Assembly: GCA_036381475.1 (NCBI GenBank)
Contig: DASVCT010000205.1
Location: 1-56,717, forward strand
Direction: 5' to 3'
DNA length: 56,717 nucleotides
Source of the DNA: ZC4RG29 sp036381475
Lineage (GTDB): Bacteria > Bacteroidota > Bacteroidia > Cytophagales > Cyclobacteriaceae
The notes below the pieces were generated by a model. It was not told the origin of the DNA. It searched no databases and was given only the letters and a program-made list of their open reading frames with translations. Both the position numbers and the translations under genes were made by a program. Below are positions 28,899 to 36,996 of the stretch, in pieces; positions within the stretch are counted from its first letter, which is position 1; each line of letters begins with the position of its first letter.

Positions 28899-29516
28899 TT
28901 ACGGCTTCGGCTTCTTGTAGCTAATTGAAATTCCCGATCTGCTGGTCTTGTCGATAGTCGTTTCGTAGTTTTTCAATCCGGTGATGTAATCGACAAATTC
29001 CCGTGTACCGGCATAGTTGTTTCGCACATTATGCGCAGTAAAACATCCGCCGGAGATGAGTTTGGGATCAATATCCTTGAAATACTGGATGTACCAACCC
29101 TTGTCGGCATCTGAGAACACAAAATCGAACGGACCGGGAAGTTCCTTCACGAGGGTGTGGGCGTCGGCCAGTCGCGCATCGACGATGTGGGACAGTCCTA
29201 CCTTTCGAAGGTTTTCCAATGCCTGCCGGTGGCGACCCTCGTCAATTTCAATGGTGATGAGCTTGCCGCCCGTCTTACTGAGCGCCCATGCGAGCCAGAC
29301 GGTAGAGTGACCCGTAGAGGTGCCGATCTCGAGTGCTGATTTGTAGTTGTTCTTGACGATGAGATCGAAAAGAACCTTTCCGTCTTCATACGGGACATTG
29401 AGATCATGCCAGTTGTTGCGGTTGTCGTCCAAAAACTTTTGCACACGTTCATCCGAAACCGGTTGTCCGACAGCCGCCTTCACGAGGCAGAACAGTATGA
29501 AGGGTAGAATTCTCAT
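28899..29516 (-). CDS. Class I SAM methyltransferase (O-methyltransferase-like) with signal peptide
   Basis: The 205-residue protein has the Rossmann methyltransferase core: motif I ALEIGTSTGHSTVWLAWAL, an acidic loop LITIEIDEGRHRQALENL, and FDFVFSDADKGWYIQYF, the DxDK metal-binding region of cation-dependent O-methyltransferases (COG4122-like). Unexpectedly the N-terminus MRILPFILFCLVKAAVGQP looks like a Sec signal peptide cut after VGQ, which would put a SAM-dependent enzyme outside the cytoplasm. The alternative is a shorter cytoplasmic form, but no suitable internal Met precedes motif I, so the leader looks genuine. Neighbour at 29537 is on the same strand 20 bases upstream. Acceptor substrate unknown. 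Confidence 0.75.
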   Translation of the reverse strand: MRILPFILFCLVKAAVGQPVSDERVQKFLDDNRNNWHDLNVPYEDGKVLFDLIVKNNYKSALEIGTSTGHSTVWLAWALSKTGGKLITIEIDEGRHRQALENLRKVGLSHIVDARLADAHTLVKELPGPFDFVFSDADKGWYIQYFKDIDPKLISGGCFTAHNVRNNYAGTREFVDYITGLKNYETTIDKTSRSGISISYKKPKP

Positions 29517-29536
29517 GGGGGGCCTTTAAAGGTTGT

Positions 29537-29947
29537 TCAGGTTAAATCGACATGGTAGACATCCGACGGGTTGCGCAGGATGGCGCCTACGTGAAATCCG
29601 CCCGCCTGGGGTATGTCTTCCAGGAGATCAAAAACCTTGCAAGATTGGGGCAGGGCTTCGAAGATCAAAAGGAAGGAATAGTTTCGCTTATCCGGTACCA
29701 TCGTCCACGTGGGCGCCATCGTAATATTTTCTGCGTGTATAAGGCGGCTTTTTGCGCCCGAAGCCTGGTCGATCAGATAGGTGGAATTCCAAATCCGGAT
29801 ATGCATGCCCCGCCATCGGTTCCGGAAATTGCAGTGGACATATACATAAGAGTCATTGAGTACATCCGGTTCAAGCGAAACTAACGTATCAACGTCGATT
29901 TTCGGCTTTACCCGGACCGGTTGGATGATTGTATCGGTCTTGCCCAT
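29537..29947 (-). CDS. Hypothetical 136-residue protein
   Basis: I do not recognise a named domain. The start at the ATG ending at 29947 is preferred because AGGAGG lies 12 bases upstream; a longer form from 30022 would add 25 residues with Cys and Arg-rich sequence. The protein looks soluble and beta-rich, with no signal peptide. Notable strings are YVYVHCNFRNRWRGMHIRIW, TYLIDQASGAKSRLIHAENI and TWTMVPDKRNYSFLLIFEAL, which read like an all-beta sandwich with exposed aromatic loops. It ends 20 bases before the methyltransferase start, so the two are probably cotranscribed. Confidence 0.6.
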   Translation of the reverse strand: MGKTDTIIQPVRVKPKIDVDTLVSLEPDVLNDSYVYVHCNFRNRWRGMHIRIWNSTYLIDQASGAKSRLIHAENITMAPTWTMVPDKRNYSFLLIFEALPQSCKVFDLLEDIPQAGGFHVGAILRNPSDVYHVDLT

Positions 29948-30074
29948 CTGCTTTGGTGCCTCCTGTAAATTTCGGAGGTTATAAGTCCGAAGGCAAGTGC
30001 GCAACGGGCATTTATACACCACTGGTCACCAATTTTTAGCCTGGTCGGGTTATTTTTGCCCACACCTTCATGCC

Positions 30075-31025
30075 ATGAGGATTGTAATCCTGGACGGACA
30101 TACGCTGAACCCCGGCGACCTGAGTTGGGCGCCGGTGGAAAAACTGGGTGAGACGAGCATTTTTGCCCGGACCACACCCGACGAAGTGCCCGAACGAATT
30201 TCCGGCGCCGACGTCGTACTGACGAACAAGGTGCCACTCACCCGCGACACGATCAGGGCAGCGATGTCGCTTCGCTATATTGGCGTTACCGCCACGGGGT
30301 ACAACATCGTGGACGTGGACGCGGCGCGGGAGCGCAATATTGTCGTCACAAATGTTCCGGCATACGGTACGCACTCAGTGGCGCAGCATACTTTTTCGCT
30401 CCTGTTTGAGCTTGCGTCGTCTACCGGCCTGCATGCGGAAAGTGTGCGGAGGGGAGATTGGACAAACCAGCCGGACTTTTGCTATTGGAAGAAACCCCTG
30501 GTGGAACTTCACGGTCTGACTATGGGTATCGTGGGCTTGGGGAAGATAGGCAGTGCCGTCGCGAAAATCGCACTGGCGATGGGAATGAATGTTCAGGCAG
30601 TGCACAGGCATCCCGAACGCGACAGGATGCACGGCGTCGTGTTTACCGACCTGGAAACGTGCTTTCGTACTTCCGATGTAGTTTCACTACACTGTTCTCT
30701 CAACAAGGACAACAAGGAATTTGTAAACCGCGAACTGCTGGCAACGATGAAACCGACAGCACTATTTCTGAATGTCAGCCGGGGCGGACTGGTCAACGAA
30801 AAAGATCTGGCCAGCGCACTCCAGGAAGGCACCATTGCCGGCGCGGGACTGGACGTCTTGTCGGTAGAACCGCCGCCCGCGGATAATCCGTTGCTGCACG
30901 CCCCGAATTGCATCATCACACCGCATCAGGCGTGGGCGACGCAAGCGGCGCGGAGGCGACTTCTCCATAGTGCGGCCGACAATCTTGCCGCGTTTCTGGC
31001 GGGTAAGCCAATAAACCTAGTCTGA
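30075..31025 (+). CDS. D-2-hydroxyacid dehydrogenase (glycerate dehydrogenase-like)
   Basis: The 316-residue enzyme starts at ATG 30075 (MRIVILDGHTLNPGDLSW); an in-frame start further left lacks support. The NAD-binding motif is MGIVGLGKIGSAVAKIAL. The catalytic triad of the family is visible: Arg in FLNVSRGGLVNE, Glu in LDVLSVEPPP, His in CIITPHQAWAT. The opening strand ILDGHTLNPGDLSW is typical of glycerate/hydroxypyruvate dehydrogenases. It should interconvert a 2-keto and a D-2-hydroxy acid (hydroxypyruvate/glyoxylate most likely) in the cytoplasm. It is divergent from the hypothetical gene at 29537. The exact substrate is not fixed by sequence. Confidence 0.9.
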   Translation: MRIVILDGHTLNPGDLSWAPVEKLGETSIFARTTPDEVPERISGADVVLTNKVPLTRDTIRAAMSLRYIGVTATGYNIVDVDAARERNIVVTNVPAYGTHSVAQHTFSLLFELASSTGLHAESVRRGDWTNQPDFCYWKKPLVELHGLTMGIVGLGKIGSAVAKIALAMGMNVQAVHRHPERDRMHGVVFTDLETCFRTSDVVSLHCSLNKDNKEFVNRELLATMKPTALFLNVSRGGLVNEKDLASALQEGTIAGAGLDVLSVEPPPADNPLLHAPNCIITPHQAWATQAARRRLLHSAADNLAAFLAGKPINLV

Positions 31026-31042
31026 CGCGGGTGCTGTCGATT

Positions 31043-31073
31043 TTGAGTTAACTATAAATATGTTGTAAGTTGT
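31043..31073 (+). promoter_or_regulatory. Candidate promoter of the Gfo/Idh/MocA gene
   Basis: TTG (31043-31045), 20 bases, then TAAGTTGT (31066-31073), 23 bases before the ATG. The 13 bases from the -7 box on (TAAGTTGTCTATC) match those at 12621 (TAAGTTGTCCATC) in 12 positions. Confidence 0.35.
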
Positions 31074-31095
31074 CTATCATGTAAAAAGCCAGACT

Positions 31096-32424
31096 ATGAA
31101 AAACAACCGCCGCACGTTTATCAGACAATCGGCCCTCGCAGGTGCCGGCCTGTTCGTAGCCCCCAACGTTTTCAGTTTTCGGGGCTCACCCAACGACAAG
31201 GTGATCGCTGGTATTATGGGGACAAACAGCCGGGGGTTTGCCCTCGCGCGCATGTTTGCCAAGAATCCGGACGTGGAAGTTGCGTGCATCTGCGATGTCG
31301 ACCGTACGGTGGTGGATAGGACGATTGCGGAAGTTGAGAAGGTGTCGGGCAAAAGGCCCAAAGGTACCCATGACATCCGCCGGATGGTCGAAATGCCGGA
31401 ACTCGACGCCATTGTCATCGCGGCGCCCGATCATTGGCATGCACCGGCCGCCATTATGGCCCTGCGCGCGGGCAAGCACGTCTACGTCGAGAAACCCTGC
31501 TCGCACAACCCCGCGGAAGGAGAGATGCTGGTGCAGGCCGCAAAAAAATATGGAAAGCAGGTTCAACTGGGCACCCAGCGGCGTTCGTTCCCCGTGATCA
31601 CTGAGGGTATACAGGCTTTACAGGAAGGGGTGATCGGGAAAGTCTATTTTGCCAGAGGATGGTATGCCAACGACCGGAAATCCATCGGCAAGGGTAACGT
31701 CGTTCCTGTGCCATCGTATCTCGACTACGACCTATGGCAGGGTCCTGCGCCTCGCCGACCTTACAAGGATAACCTGATCCACTACAATTGGCACTGGTTT
31801 TGGAATTGGGGAACCGGAGAAGCGCTGAATAACGGCACGCACGAACTCGACCTCATGCGATGGGGTATGCAGGTCGACTTTCCTTCGAAAGTGGTGTCGG
31901 CTGGAGGACGCTATGCATTTGATGACGACTGGGAAACGCCGGATACCCAGACGATCACACTGGAATTCCCGAACAATACGTCCATAACGTGGGAAGGCCG
32001 CAGTTGCAATAACTTCAAAGAGTGGGGTAGCGGCCGGGGCGTCGTCTTTTACGGTGAAAAGGGAACCATGCTCACGACCGGCGGTGATGAATACAAGATT
32101 TTCGAACTCGGATCGGGTAAGTTGCTGAAGGAGGCAAAGCCCAGTTCCCAGATCAAAGATGAAACCAACACCATGGGAATGGGAGAGGTGCTGGACGGCC
32201 TGCACATCACGAACTTTGTGAAAGCCATCCAGGGAAGGGAAAGGTTGAACGCGCCTATTGAAGAAGGGTTTAAGTCGACCTTGCTTCCTCAACTCGGAAA
32301 TATCGCCTGGCGGTCAGGCACCACCCTATATTGCGATCCATCTAACGGTCACATCGTGTCCAACGAAGACGCCGCGAAATATTGGAAAAGGGAGTATGAG
32401 CCGGGATGGGAGGTGATGGTGTGA
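31096..32424 (+). CDS. Gfo/Idh/MocA-family oxidoreductase with Tat-like leader
   Basis: The 442-residue protein opens with NNRRTFIRQSALAGAGLFVA, a twin-arginine export signal, so it is probably moved folded, with its NAD(P), to the periplasm, as is common for this family in Bacteroidota. The Rossmann region carries IAGIMGTNSRGFALARMF, and the family lysine is in HVYVEKPCSHN. The second half has WHWFWNWGTGEALNNGTHEL, with the His used in catalysis by many Gfo/Idh enzymes. It probably oxidises or reduces a sugar or cyclitol derivative. No sugar transporter is next to it. A tandem octamer repeat starts three bases after its stop. Confidence 0.9.
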   Translation: MKNNRRTFIRQSALAGAGLFVAPNVFSFRGSPNDKVIAGIMGTNSRGFALARMFAKNPDVEVACICDVDRTVVDRTIAEVEKVSGKRPKGTHDIRRMVEMPELDAIVIAAPDHWHAPAAIMALRAGKHVYVEKPCSHNPAEGEMLVQAAKKYGKQVQLGTQRRSFPVITEGIQALQEGVIGKVYFARGWYANDRKSIGKGNVVPVPSYLDYDLWQGPAPRRPYKDNLIHYNWHWFWNWGTGEALNNGTHELDLMRWGMQVDFPSKVVSAGGRYAFDDDWETPDTQTITLEFPNNTSITWEGRSCNNFKEWGSGRGVVFYGEKGTMLTTGGDEYKIFELGSGKLLKEAKPSSQIKDETNTMGMGEVLDGLHITNFVKAIQGRERLNAPIEEGFKSTLLPQLGNIAWRSGTTLYCDPSNGHIVSNEDAAKYWKREYEPGWEVMV

Positions 32425-32427
32425 AGT

Positions 32428-32480
32428 AATGAGTGAATGAGTGGATGAGTGAATGAGTGAATGAGTGAATGAGTGAATAG
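32428..32480 (+). repeat. AATGAGTG octamer tandem repeat
   Basis: Six units of AATGAGTG (one reads GATGAGTG) at 32428-32475 plus AATAG fill the gap between the Gfo/Idh/MocA stop (32422-32424) and the next ATG at 32481. Because the period is 8, each unit brings TGA into successive frames, so all frames are closed within 24 bases. Confidence 0.9.
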
Positions 32481-33527
32481 ATGTACAGTTACATCAATTT
32501 TTCGGACATCATTCGTGATGCGTGGGCAGGATATGATCCGTCGCGGAAGGTACGGTCGGTGGTGGACATCAGTGCAATGGTATCCACCAATCACGTGTTC
32601 CGGGTGAAGTTTCGGGACGGGGGATTTGTCATCGCGAAGTGTTCTTTCTTCGGGAAATTCGAGCATTTCAAGGAAGACCATACGATCATCAACATCCTCG
32701 GTAACAACCTGCCGCAGCCGTTCGACCATTTCCTGGCGCGCTCCCTCATGAAAGGCGACGAGGTCTATACGTTTCCCTACAAGCAGGGCATCCTGGATGC
32801 ATGGGTCGTCTTTTACAATCCCATTCGCATTGATAAGCGGCTCCCCCGACAACTGGAAGAACATCACATCAGGAAACTGGGCAGCGAACTGGCTCGTTTT
32901 CACCTGGCGTGCAAATCGATAAACCCGTTACTTCCCCACTATTCGAAGACGCTCAGGATCGACTTGAATCATTTGCTGGAAATCGTTGGCACGGAAGATG
33001 GCCAGTTTGAACACCGGCAACACGTCGACGACATTCGGCGTCAGTGTGACATATTCTTCGAAAACTGCGATCGCCTCGGATACAGCCGCTTTGTTAAGCT
33101 GCCGGTTTTCGTCGATTGGAATATTGGCAACTTTTCAGTCACGGCCGATACGGGCTTTTACTCGCGCTGGGACTACGACTGGTTCCGGATCAGTTCACGA
33201 ATGATGGACTTTTACTTCTTCAGTCGCGTCTGCTCGTCGGTGGGAGACAGGACACTCTTCAGTTACCTTATCGACCCACTAATGGAACCCCGCTTCATCT
33301 GGTTTCTTGAAGAGTATCACAAAGTCTATCCCCTCACCGAACCGGAGGTCCGTTTTCTGAAAGAGGCGTACCGATTTTTTATTTTGAACTACGTGATAAA
33401 ATTTGGAAGCTATTTTTTTCACCAGGTATATGCCACACGCCTTCAGAAAGAAGCCTATGAGACCTATTTTCCATCTCTTGACAAGCATTTTGATGCAGAA
33501 AAGATCCTCCGGGCGCTGGGCCTGTAA
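32481..33527 (+). CDS. Phosphotransferase (APH/choline-kinase-like fold) protein
   Basis: The 348-residue cytoplasmic protein looks like a kinase-fold phosphotransferase. The N-lobe has a candidate ATP-binding Lys in FVIAKCSFFGKFEHFKED. The catalytic loop is at about residues 211-220 (PVFVDWNIGNF), with Asp and Asn placed as in the HxDxxxxN loop of aminoglycoside phosphotransferases but with the His replaced by Val. A metal-binding Asp follows in SRWDYDWFR (about 230). The natural substrate could be a small alcohol or amino sugar. It begins directly after the octamer repeat and is followed by a HAD phosphatase-like gene, so the pair could act on related phosphoesters; that link is inference. 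Confidence 0.6.
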   Translation: MYSYINFSDIIRDAWAGYDPSRKVRSVVDISAMVSTNHVFRVKFRDGGFVIAKCSFFGKFEHFKEDHTIINILGNNLPQPFDHFLARSLMKGDEVYTFPYKQGILDAWVVFYNPIRIDKRLPRQLEEHHIRKLGSELARFHLACKSINPLLPHYSKTLRIDLNHLLEIVGTEDGQFEHRQHVDDIRRQCDIFFENCDRLGYSRFVKLPVFVDWNIGNFSVTADTGFYSRWDYDWFRISSRMMDFYFFSRVCSSVGDRTLFSYLIDPLMEPRFIWFLEEYHKVYPLTEPEVRFLKEAYRFFILNYVIKFGSYFFHQVYATRLQKEAYETYFPSLDKHFDAEKILRALGL

Positions 33528-33546
33528 AACGGGAACGGTATATTTG
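33517..33546 (+). promoter_or_regulatory. Candidate promoter of the HAD gene
   Basis: A perfect -7 box TATATTTG (33539-33546) lies 19 bases after TGG (33517-33519; consensus TTG), overlapping the end of the kinase-like gene. The ATG is 61 bases downstream. If real, the HAD gene has its own start and is not only cotranscribed. Confidence 0.35.
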
Positions 33547-33607
33547 GAACTGCTGCCCCCAGGCATAACTCCGTGAGGAAAGCGTCCCCATATCAAATAC
33601 CACCTGC

Positions 33608-34471
33608 ATGAAGACCAGGGACTTTAAGAGTATCGTCTCCCGGTATGATGTCGTGTTCTTTGACGCGTATGGCGTGCTGAAGAATTACAACGGCCTCATT
33701 CCCGGAATCGAGGGGACCATACGGTTCATGCTCGAAAACCAAATCGACTTTTACGTACTGACGAACGATGCGTCCCGCAGTCCCGAAGAACTGGCGGCTT
33801 CCTACCAAACGCTGGGCATCAAGGAGATTACTGCCGACAAGATTATTTCATCGGGGATGCTGGCTCGTGAATACCTGCGCTATAAGGTCAGGAAGGGGAC
33901 CGTCACGTATCTGGGCACGTCCAAATCGGCACACTACATAGAAACCCTGGGACTGGACATTGTATCCATTCGTCAAACCGATTTGGACGACACGGAGGAT
34001 ATTACCGCCGTTGTCCTTCTTGATGACGAAGGATTCGACTGGAAGCGCGACATCAATAAATTGATCAACCTGCTGCGAAAAAGAAATATCCCGGTCATCG
34101 TAGCAAATACCGACTTTGCCTACCCGGTTACAGAGGACGAAGTCGCCGTAGCGATCGGGGGATTGTCAGACATGGTCGAGATGATCATCGGAAAGAAGTT
34201 TATCAAATTCGGCAAGCCCGATTCACAGATGTTCATGTTCGCTTACGAGCGAATTCTCGCGTCAAGGCAGGTGAGCAAGGACAGGATCCTGATGGTAGGT
34301 GATACGCTTAAGACCGACATCCTGGGAGGCAACAAATTCGGCATCGACACCGCCCTCATGTTGTCGGGTAACACGCTTCCGGAACACGCCAGCTTCCTTA
34401 TCCGGTCCACCGGGATCATTCCGAACTACATTTGTGAGGATGCGGTGATCCCGGTGAAGCGGACGGTATGA
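33608..34471 (+). CDS. HAD-superfamily class IIA protein with altered catalytic motif
   Basis: The 287-residue protein has the class IIA HAD layout (NagD-like): motif I near residue 19 (VVFFDAYGVLKNYN), motif II FYVLTNDASRSPEEL, a C2 cap in the middle, and motif III/IV KFGKPDSQMF and RILMVGDTLKTDILGG. In most active HAD phosphatases motif I reads DxD; here it reads Asp19-Ala-Tyr21, so the general acid/base Asp is replaced by Tyr. A Trp at this place is known to me from some class IIA hypothetical subfamilies, so the change may be a family trait. The nucleophile Asp and the Mg-binding Asp residues remain. Likely a phosphatase with altered chemistry or a sensor. It converges with the TonB receptor gene (6-base gap). 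Confidence 0.78.
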   Translation: MKTRDFKSIVSRYDVVFFDAYGVLKNYNGLIPGIEGTIRFMLENQIDFYVLTNDASRSPEELAASYQTLGIKEITADKIISSGMLAREYLRYKVRKGTVTYLGTSKSAHYIETLGLDIVSIRQTDLDDTEDITAVVLLDDEGFDWKRDINKLINLLRKRNIPVIVANTDFAYPVTEDEVAVAIGGLSDMVEMIIGKKFIKFGKPDSQMFMFAYERILASRQVSKDRILMVGDTLKTDILGGNKFGIDTALMLSGNTLPEHASFLIRSTGIIPNYICEDAVIPVKRTV

Positions 34472-34477
34472 TGCTGG

Positions 34478-36916
34478 TTAGAAGTCGCCGCTACCCTGAC
34501 CTTGTTCAAAGCCGTTTTCCGGGCCTTCTCCTTCTTGTTGCTGGTTGTTGCGTTCTGTATCCTTCTTGCGGTTGATCCGATAGTTGAAAGTCAGCCGCAC
34601 GCTGCGGGCTCTCCATTGAAACTCGGATTCTGAGTAAAAGTCTTCGTTATCAACAATCTCACGGAACTTGTTCGTATTGAACAGGTCGCGAACACTCAGT
34701 GTTACGGTTCCCTTCCCTTTCAGGACGTCGCGCGACAGGCCGAGATCTATCGCATAGTGCGAGCGCCTGCGGCCCTGTGTCGTTTGTCTCGGTGCGCGGT
34801 ACCTCCAGCTCGCCTGAAAGTCGTATTTCTTCAGGAACGTGATCCGAGACATCGTACGGGTGCTCAAGGTGTAGGTGTCGGCGTTAAGTACCTGATCCTC
34901 GTACTGTCCTTTCGTGACGGCCCGGTAGAAGTTGGCGTTGGTGGTCAATCGCCACCAGGGGGTGGGATCCCAGTTGAAGTTGAATTCAAGGCCAACGGCA
35001 TCTTGTGTCGAAAGATTAACGGGGAAGATGCGATTGTACCCGATAGAGTCAACCACCGTTATGCGATTGACGACTCCGGAACGATGCCGGTAATAAACGC
35101 TCGATAGAATGGATCCCGATTCCCAATCAAACAAGTAGCCGGCTTCAATAGAGTGCGTGTATTCCGGCTTAAGGTTCGCGTTTCCTGTGAACAACGTCCT
35201 GTTGTTGCTGTAGTTGGAAAAGGGCATAAGATCTCTGAACCTGGGTCGGCTAAGGCGATAGGTATAGCTAAGCTGTACCGTCTTGTTGTCGGCGATCCGG
35301 TACGCCAGGTGAGAACTCGGAAATACATTGAAGTAGTTCTGGTATGTCGTATTGTTCTCCCGACTCAGTTCGACAGAAACGTCGGTTAATTCACCACGAA
35401 CACCGAACTGGTATGAAAAGCGGTTGATCTCGTTGCCGAGAATAGCGTAGGCGGCATGGATATTTTCTGTATAGATCATCCGGTTATCGAATTCACCGAC
35501 GGTTTCCCACGTGGATTCGTCGGTGAGTTGCTCAACGAGAAAATCGTTGTCGATTACCCGTAAGGTTGATTTGAGGCCGGCCTCAATTTTTCCGCGCGCA
35601 CCGAATGGCTTAACAAAATCGGTTTGGAACAATACGTTTCGTTCATTTTCTGTATTCGACGAGCGCTGATCGATCTGTGTGCCAGCGGCATCATCGGTTT
35701 CCAGAAAAGTGGAATATTCAGTTTCAACGTTCTCGATCCATTTGAAGTCGGCAGTGAGGTAGTGATTGTGGTTCGTACCGTAATCTTTGCGAAAGCTCAA
35801 CGCCACCTCCGAATTATCTTCGGGTTCCTCTTCCCGTTCCCGCCGTGCGACAGTTCGAATCAGGGTTCCATTTTCATCAAAATCCCGGAACGTGTACCAG
35901 GACTTATTAAGTCCGTCCGATCTCCTGTAATTCACGGATCCCGTGAGCACGCTGCTTTCGTTAAAGAAATAGTCGATGCCGGCTATGAGGGTGTGGGAAA
36001 CGCCACCACGCTTCCTGCTGTTCTCCTGAAAGTACGTAAAGGACGTGTCAGGTTCGGTGAATTGCTGGAAAGAATTACCTGAACCGGGGCTGGAACGGTA
36101 GCGGAAACCGTAACTCGAGAAAAGGTTGAACTTCTCCTTCCTGAAGTTGAGGTTGAATGAACCACCGTAGTTGTCAGGATGGCCGGCGTTTACAGTGACG
36201 GCCCCGTTTACGCCTTCACGCTCTTCTTTCTTCAGAATGATGTTAATGATACCGACTTCCCCTTCAGCGTCGTATCGCGAGGAAGGATTGGTGATAACTT
36301 CTACACTTTCGATGAGGTTCGCCTGGATTTGCTGCAACGCGTCCGCAGTGCTGATACCGGTAAGGCCGGAGGGCTTGCCGTTGATAAGGATCCGCACGTT
36401 TTCGCTCCCGCGCAGGCTGACGTTGCCATCGACATCCACGGTAACGGACGGGACATTGTCCAGTATATCCGACGCGCTCCCGCTGATGTTGGTTAGGTCT
36501 TTACCGACGTTGAAAATGCGCTTGTCCAGGTAAAGTTCCATGGAACTTCGTTCGCTCTGGACGGTTACCTCTTCTAAGAGCTGCTCTCCAGGGCGGAGCA
36601 CAATCGTGCCGAGGTCGACGTCGCCGGAGGTCACGTCCACCTGGGGGATCGTTTTCTCTTGATAGGAAAGGAATGTGACTTTCACGTAATATTTTCCCGG
36701 CCCGACGGGAATTCTGAATTTCCCTTCTGCAGTGGAAACCGCCCCCGTTACGAGCGCCGAGTCTGCCCGGTTATATAGCGCGGCATTGGCAAATGGTACG
36801 GGAGCATTGTTTTCGTCGACAACTGTGCCTGTGATCACATATTCATCATCGGATTGGGCTGCGGCACTCAGCACAAACGTTAGCGTCAAAAAAATTGTAG
36901 AAAAAGTTCGCTTCAT
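34478..36916 (-). CDS. TonB-dependent receptor with outer-membrane beta-barrel (OMP_b-brl_3 type)
   Basis: The 812-residue protein has a signal peptide (STIFLTLTFVLSAAAQ), a carboxypeptidase-regulatory-like domain (ITGTVVDENNAPVPFANAAL ... VTFLSYQEKTIPQ), a plug (SVTVDVDGNVSLRGSENVRI, ILINGKPSGL) and a large barrel. The tail after the last strand (EGPENGFEQGQGSGDF) is hydrophilic. This family is found beside regulators of metal, lipid or peptide handling in Bacteroidota, and its substrate is usually unknown. It lies 80 bases downstream of a two-component system on the same strand and has the 11-bp direct repeat described at 36962 in its upstream region, so regulation by that system is likely. 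Confidence 0.88.
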   Translation of the reverse strand: MKRTFSTIFLTLTFVLSAAAQSDDEYVITGTVVDENNAPVPFANAALYNRADSALVTGAVSTAEGKFRIPVGPGKYYVKVTFLSYQEKTIPQVDVTSGDVDLGTIVLRPGEQLLEEVTVQSERSSMELYLDKRIFNVGKDLTNISGSASDILDNVPSVTVDVDGNVSLRGSENVRILINGKPSGLTGISTADALQQIQANLIESVEVITNPSSRYDAEGEVGIINIILKKEEREGVNGAVTVNAGHPDNYGGSFNLNFRKEKFNLFSSYGFRYRSSPGSGNSFQQFTEPDTSFTYFQENSRKRGGVSHTLIAGIDYFFNESSVLTGSVNYRRSDGLNKSWYTFRDFDENGTLIRTVARREREEEPEDNSEVALSFRKDYGTNHNHYLTADFKWIENVETEYSTFLETDDAAGTQIDQRSSNTENERNVLFQTDFVKPFGARGKIEAGLKSTLRVIDNDFLVEQLTDESTWETVGEFDNRMIYTENIHAAYAILGNEINRFSYQFGVRGELTDVSVELSRENNTTYQNYFNVFPSSHLAYRIADNKTVQLSYTYRLSRPRFRDLMPFSNYSNNRTLFTGNANLKPEYTHSIEAGYLFDWESGSILSSVYYRHRSGVVNRITVVDSIGYNRIFPVNLSTQDAVGLEFNFNWDPTPWWRLTTNANFYRAVTKGQYEDQVLNADTYTLSTRTMSRITFLKKYDFQASWRYRAPRQTTQGRRRSHYAIDLGLSRDVLKGKGTVTLSVRDLFNTNKFREIVDNEDFYSESEFQWRARSVRLTFNYRINRKKDTERNNQQQEGEGPENGFEQGQGSGDF

Positions 36917-36961
36917 CTCTCTGTATAACTAACCCTTCATAAAAGGGCAAGATAACCCCAC

Positions 36962-36981
36962 AATTTGAAGAGAATTTGAAG
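36962..36981 (-). promoter_or_regulatory. Candidate OmpR-type operator before the TonB receptor
   Basis: AATTTGAAG occurs at 36962-36970 and again at 36973-36981, an exact 9-mer with an 11-bp period. In the direction of the gene it reads CTTCAAATT twice, 46-66 bases before the ATG of the receptor. OmpR-family regulators bind such head-to-tail repeats with 10-11 bp spacing. A related pair precedes the response regulator gene (38954-38976). Confidence 0.55.
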
Positions 36982-36996
36982 GCGGTGTAGTGGTTT

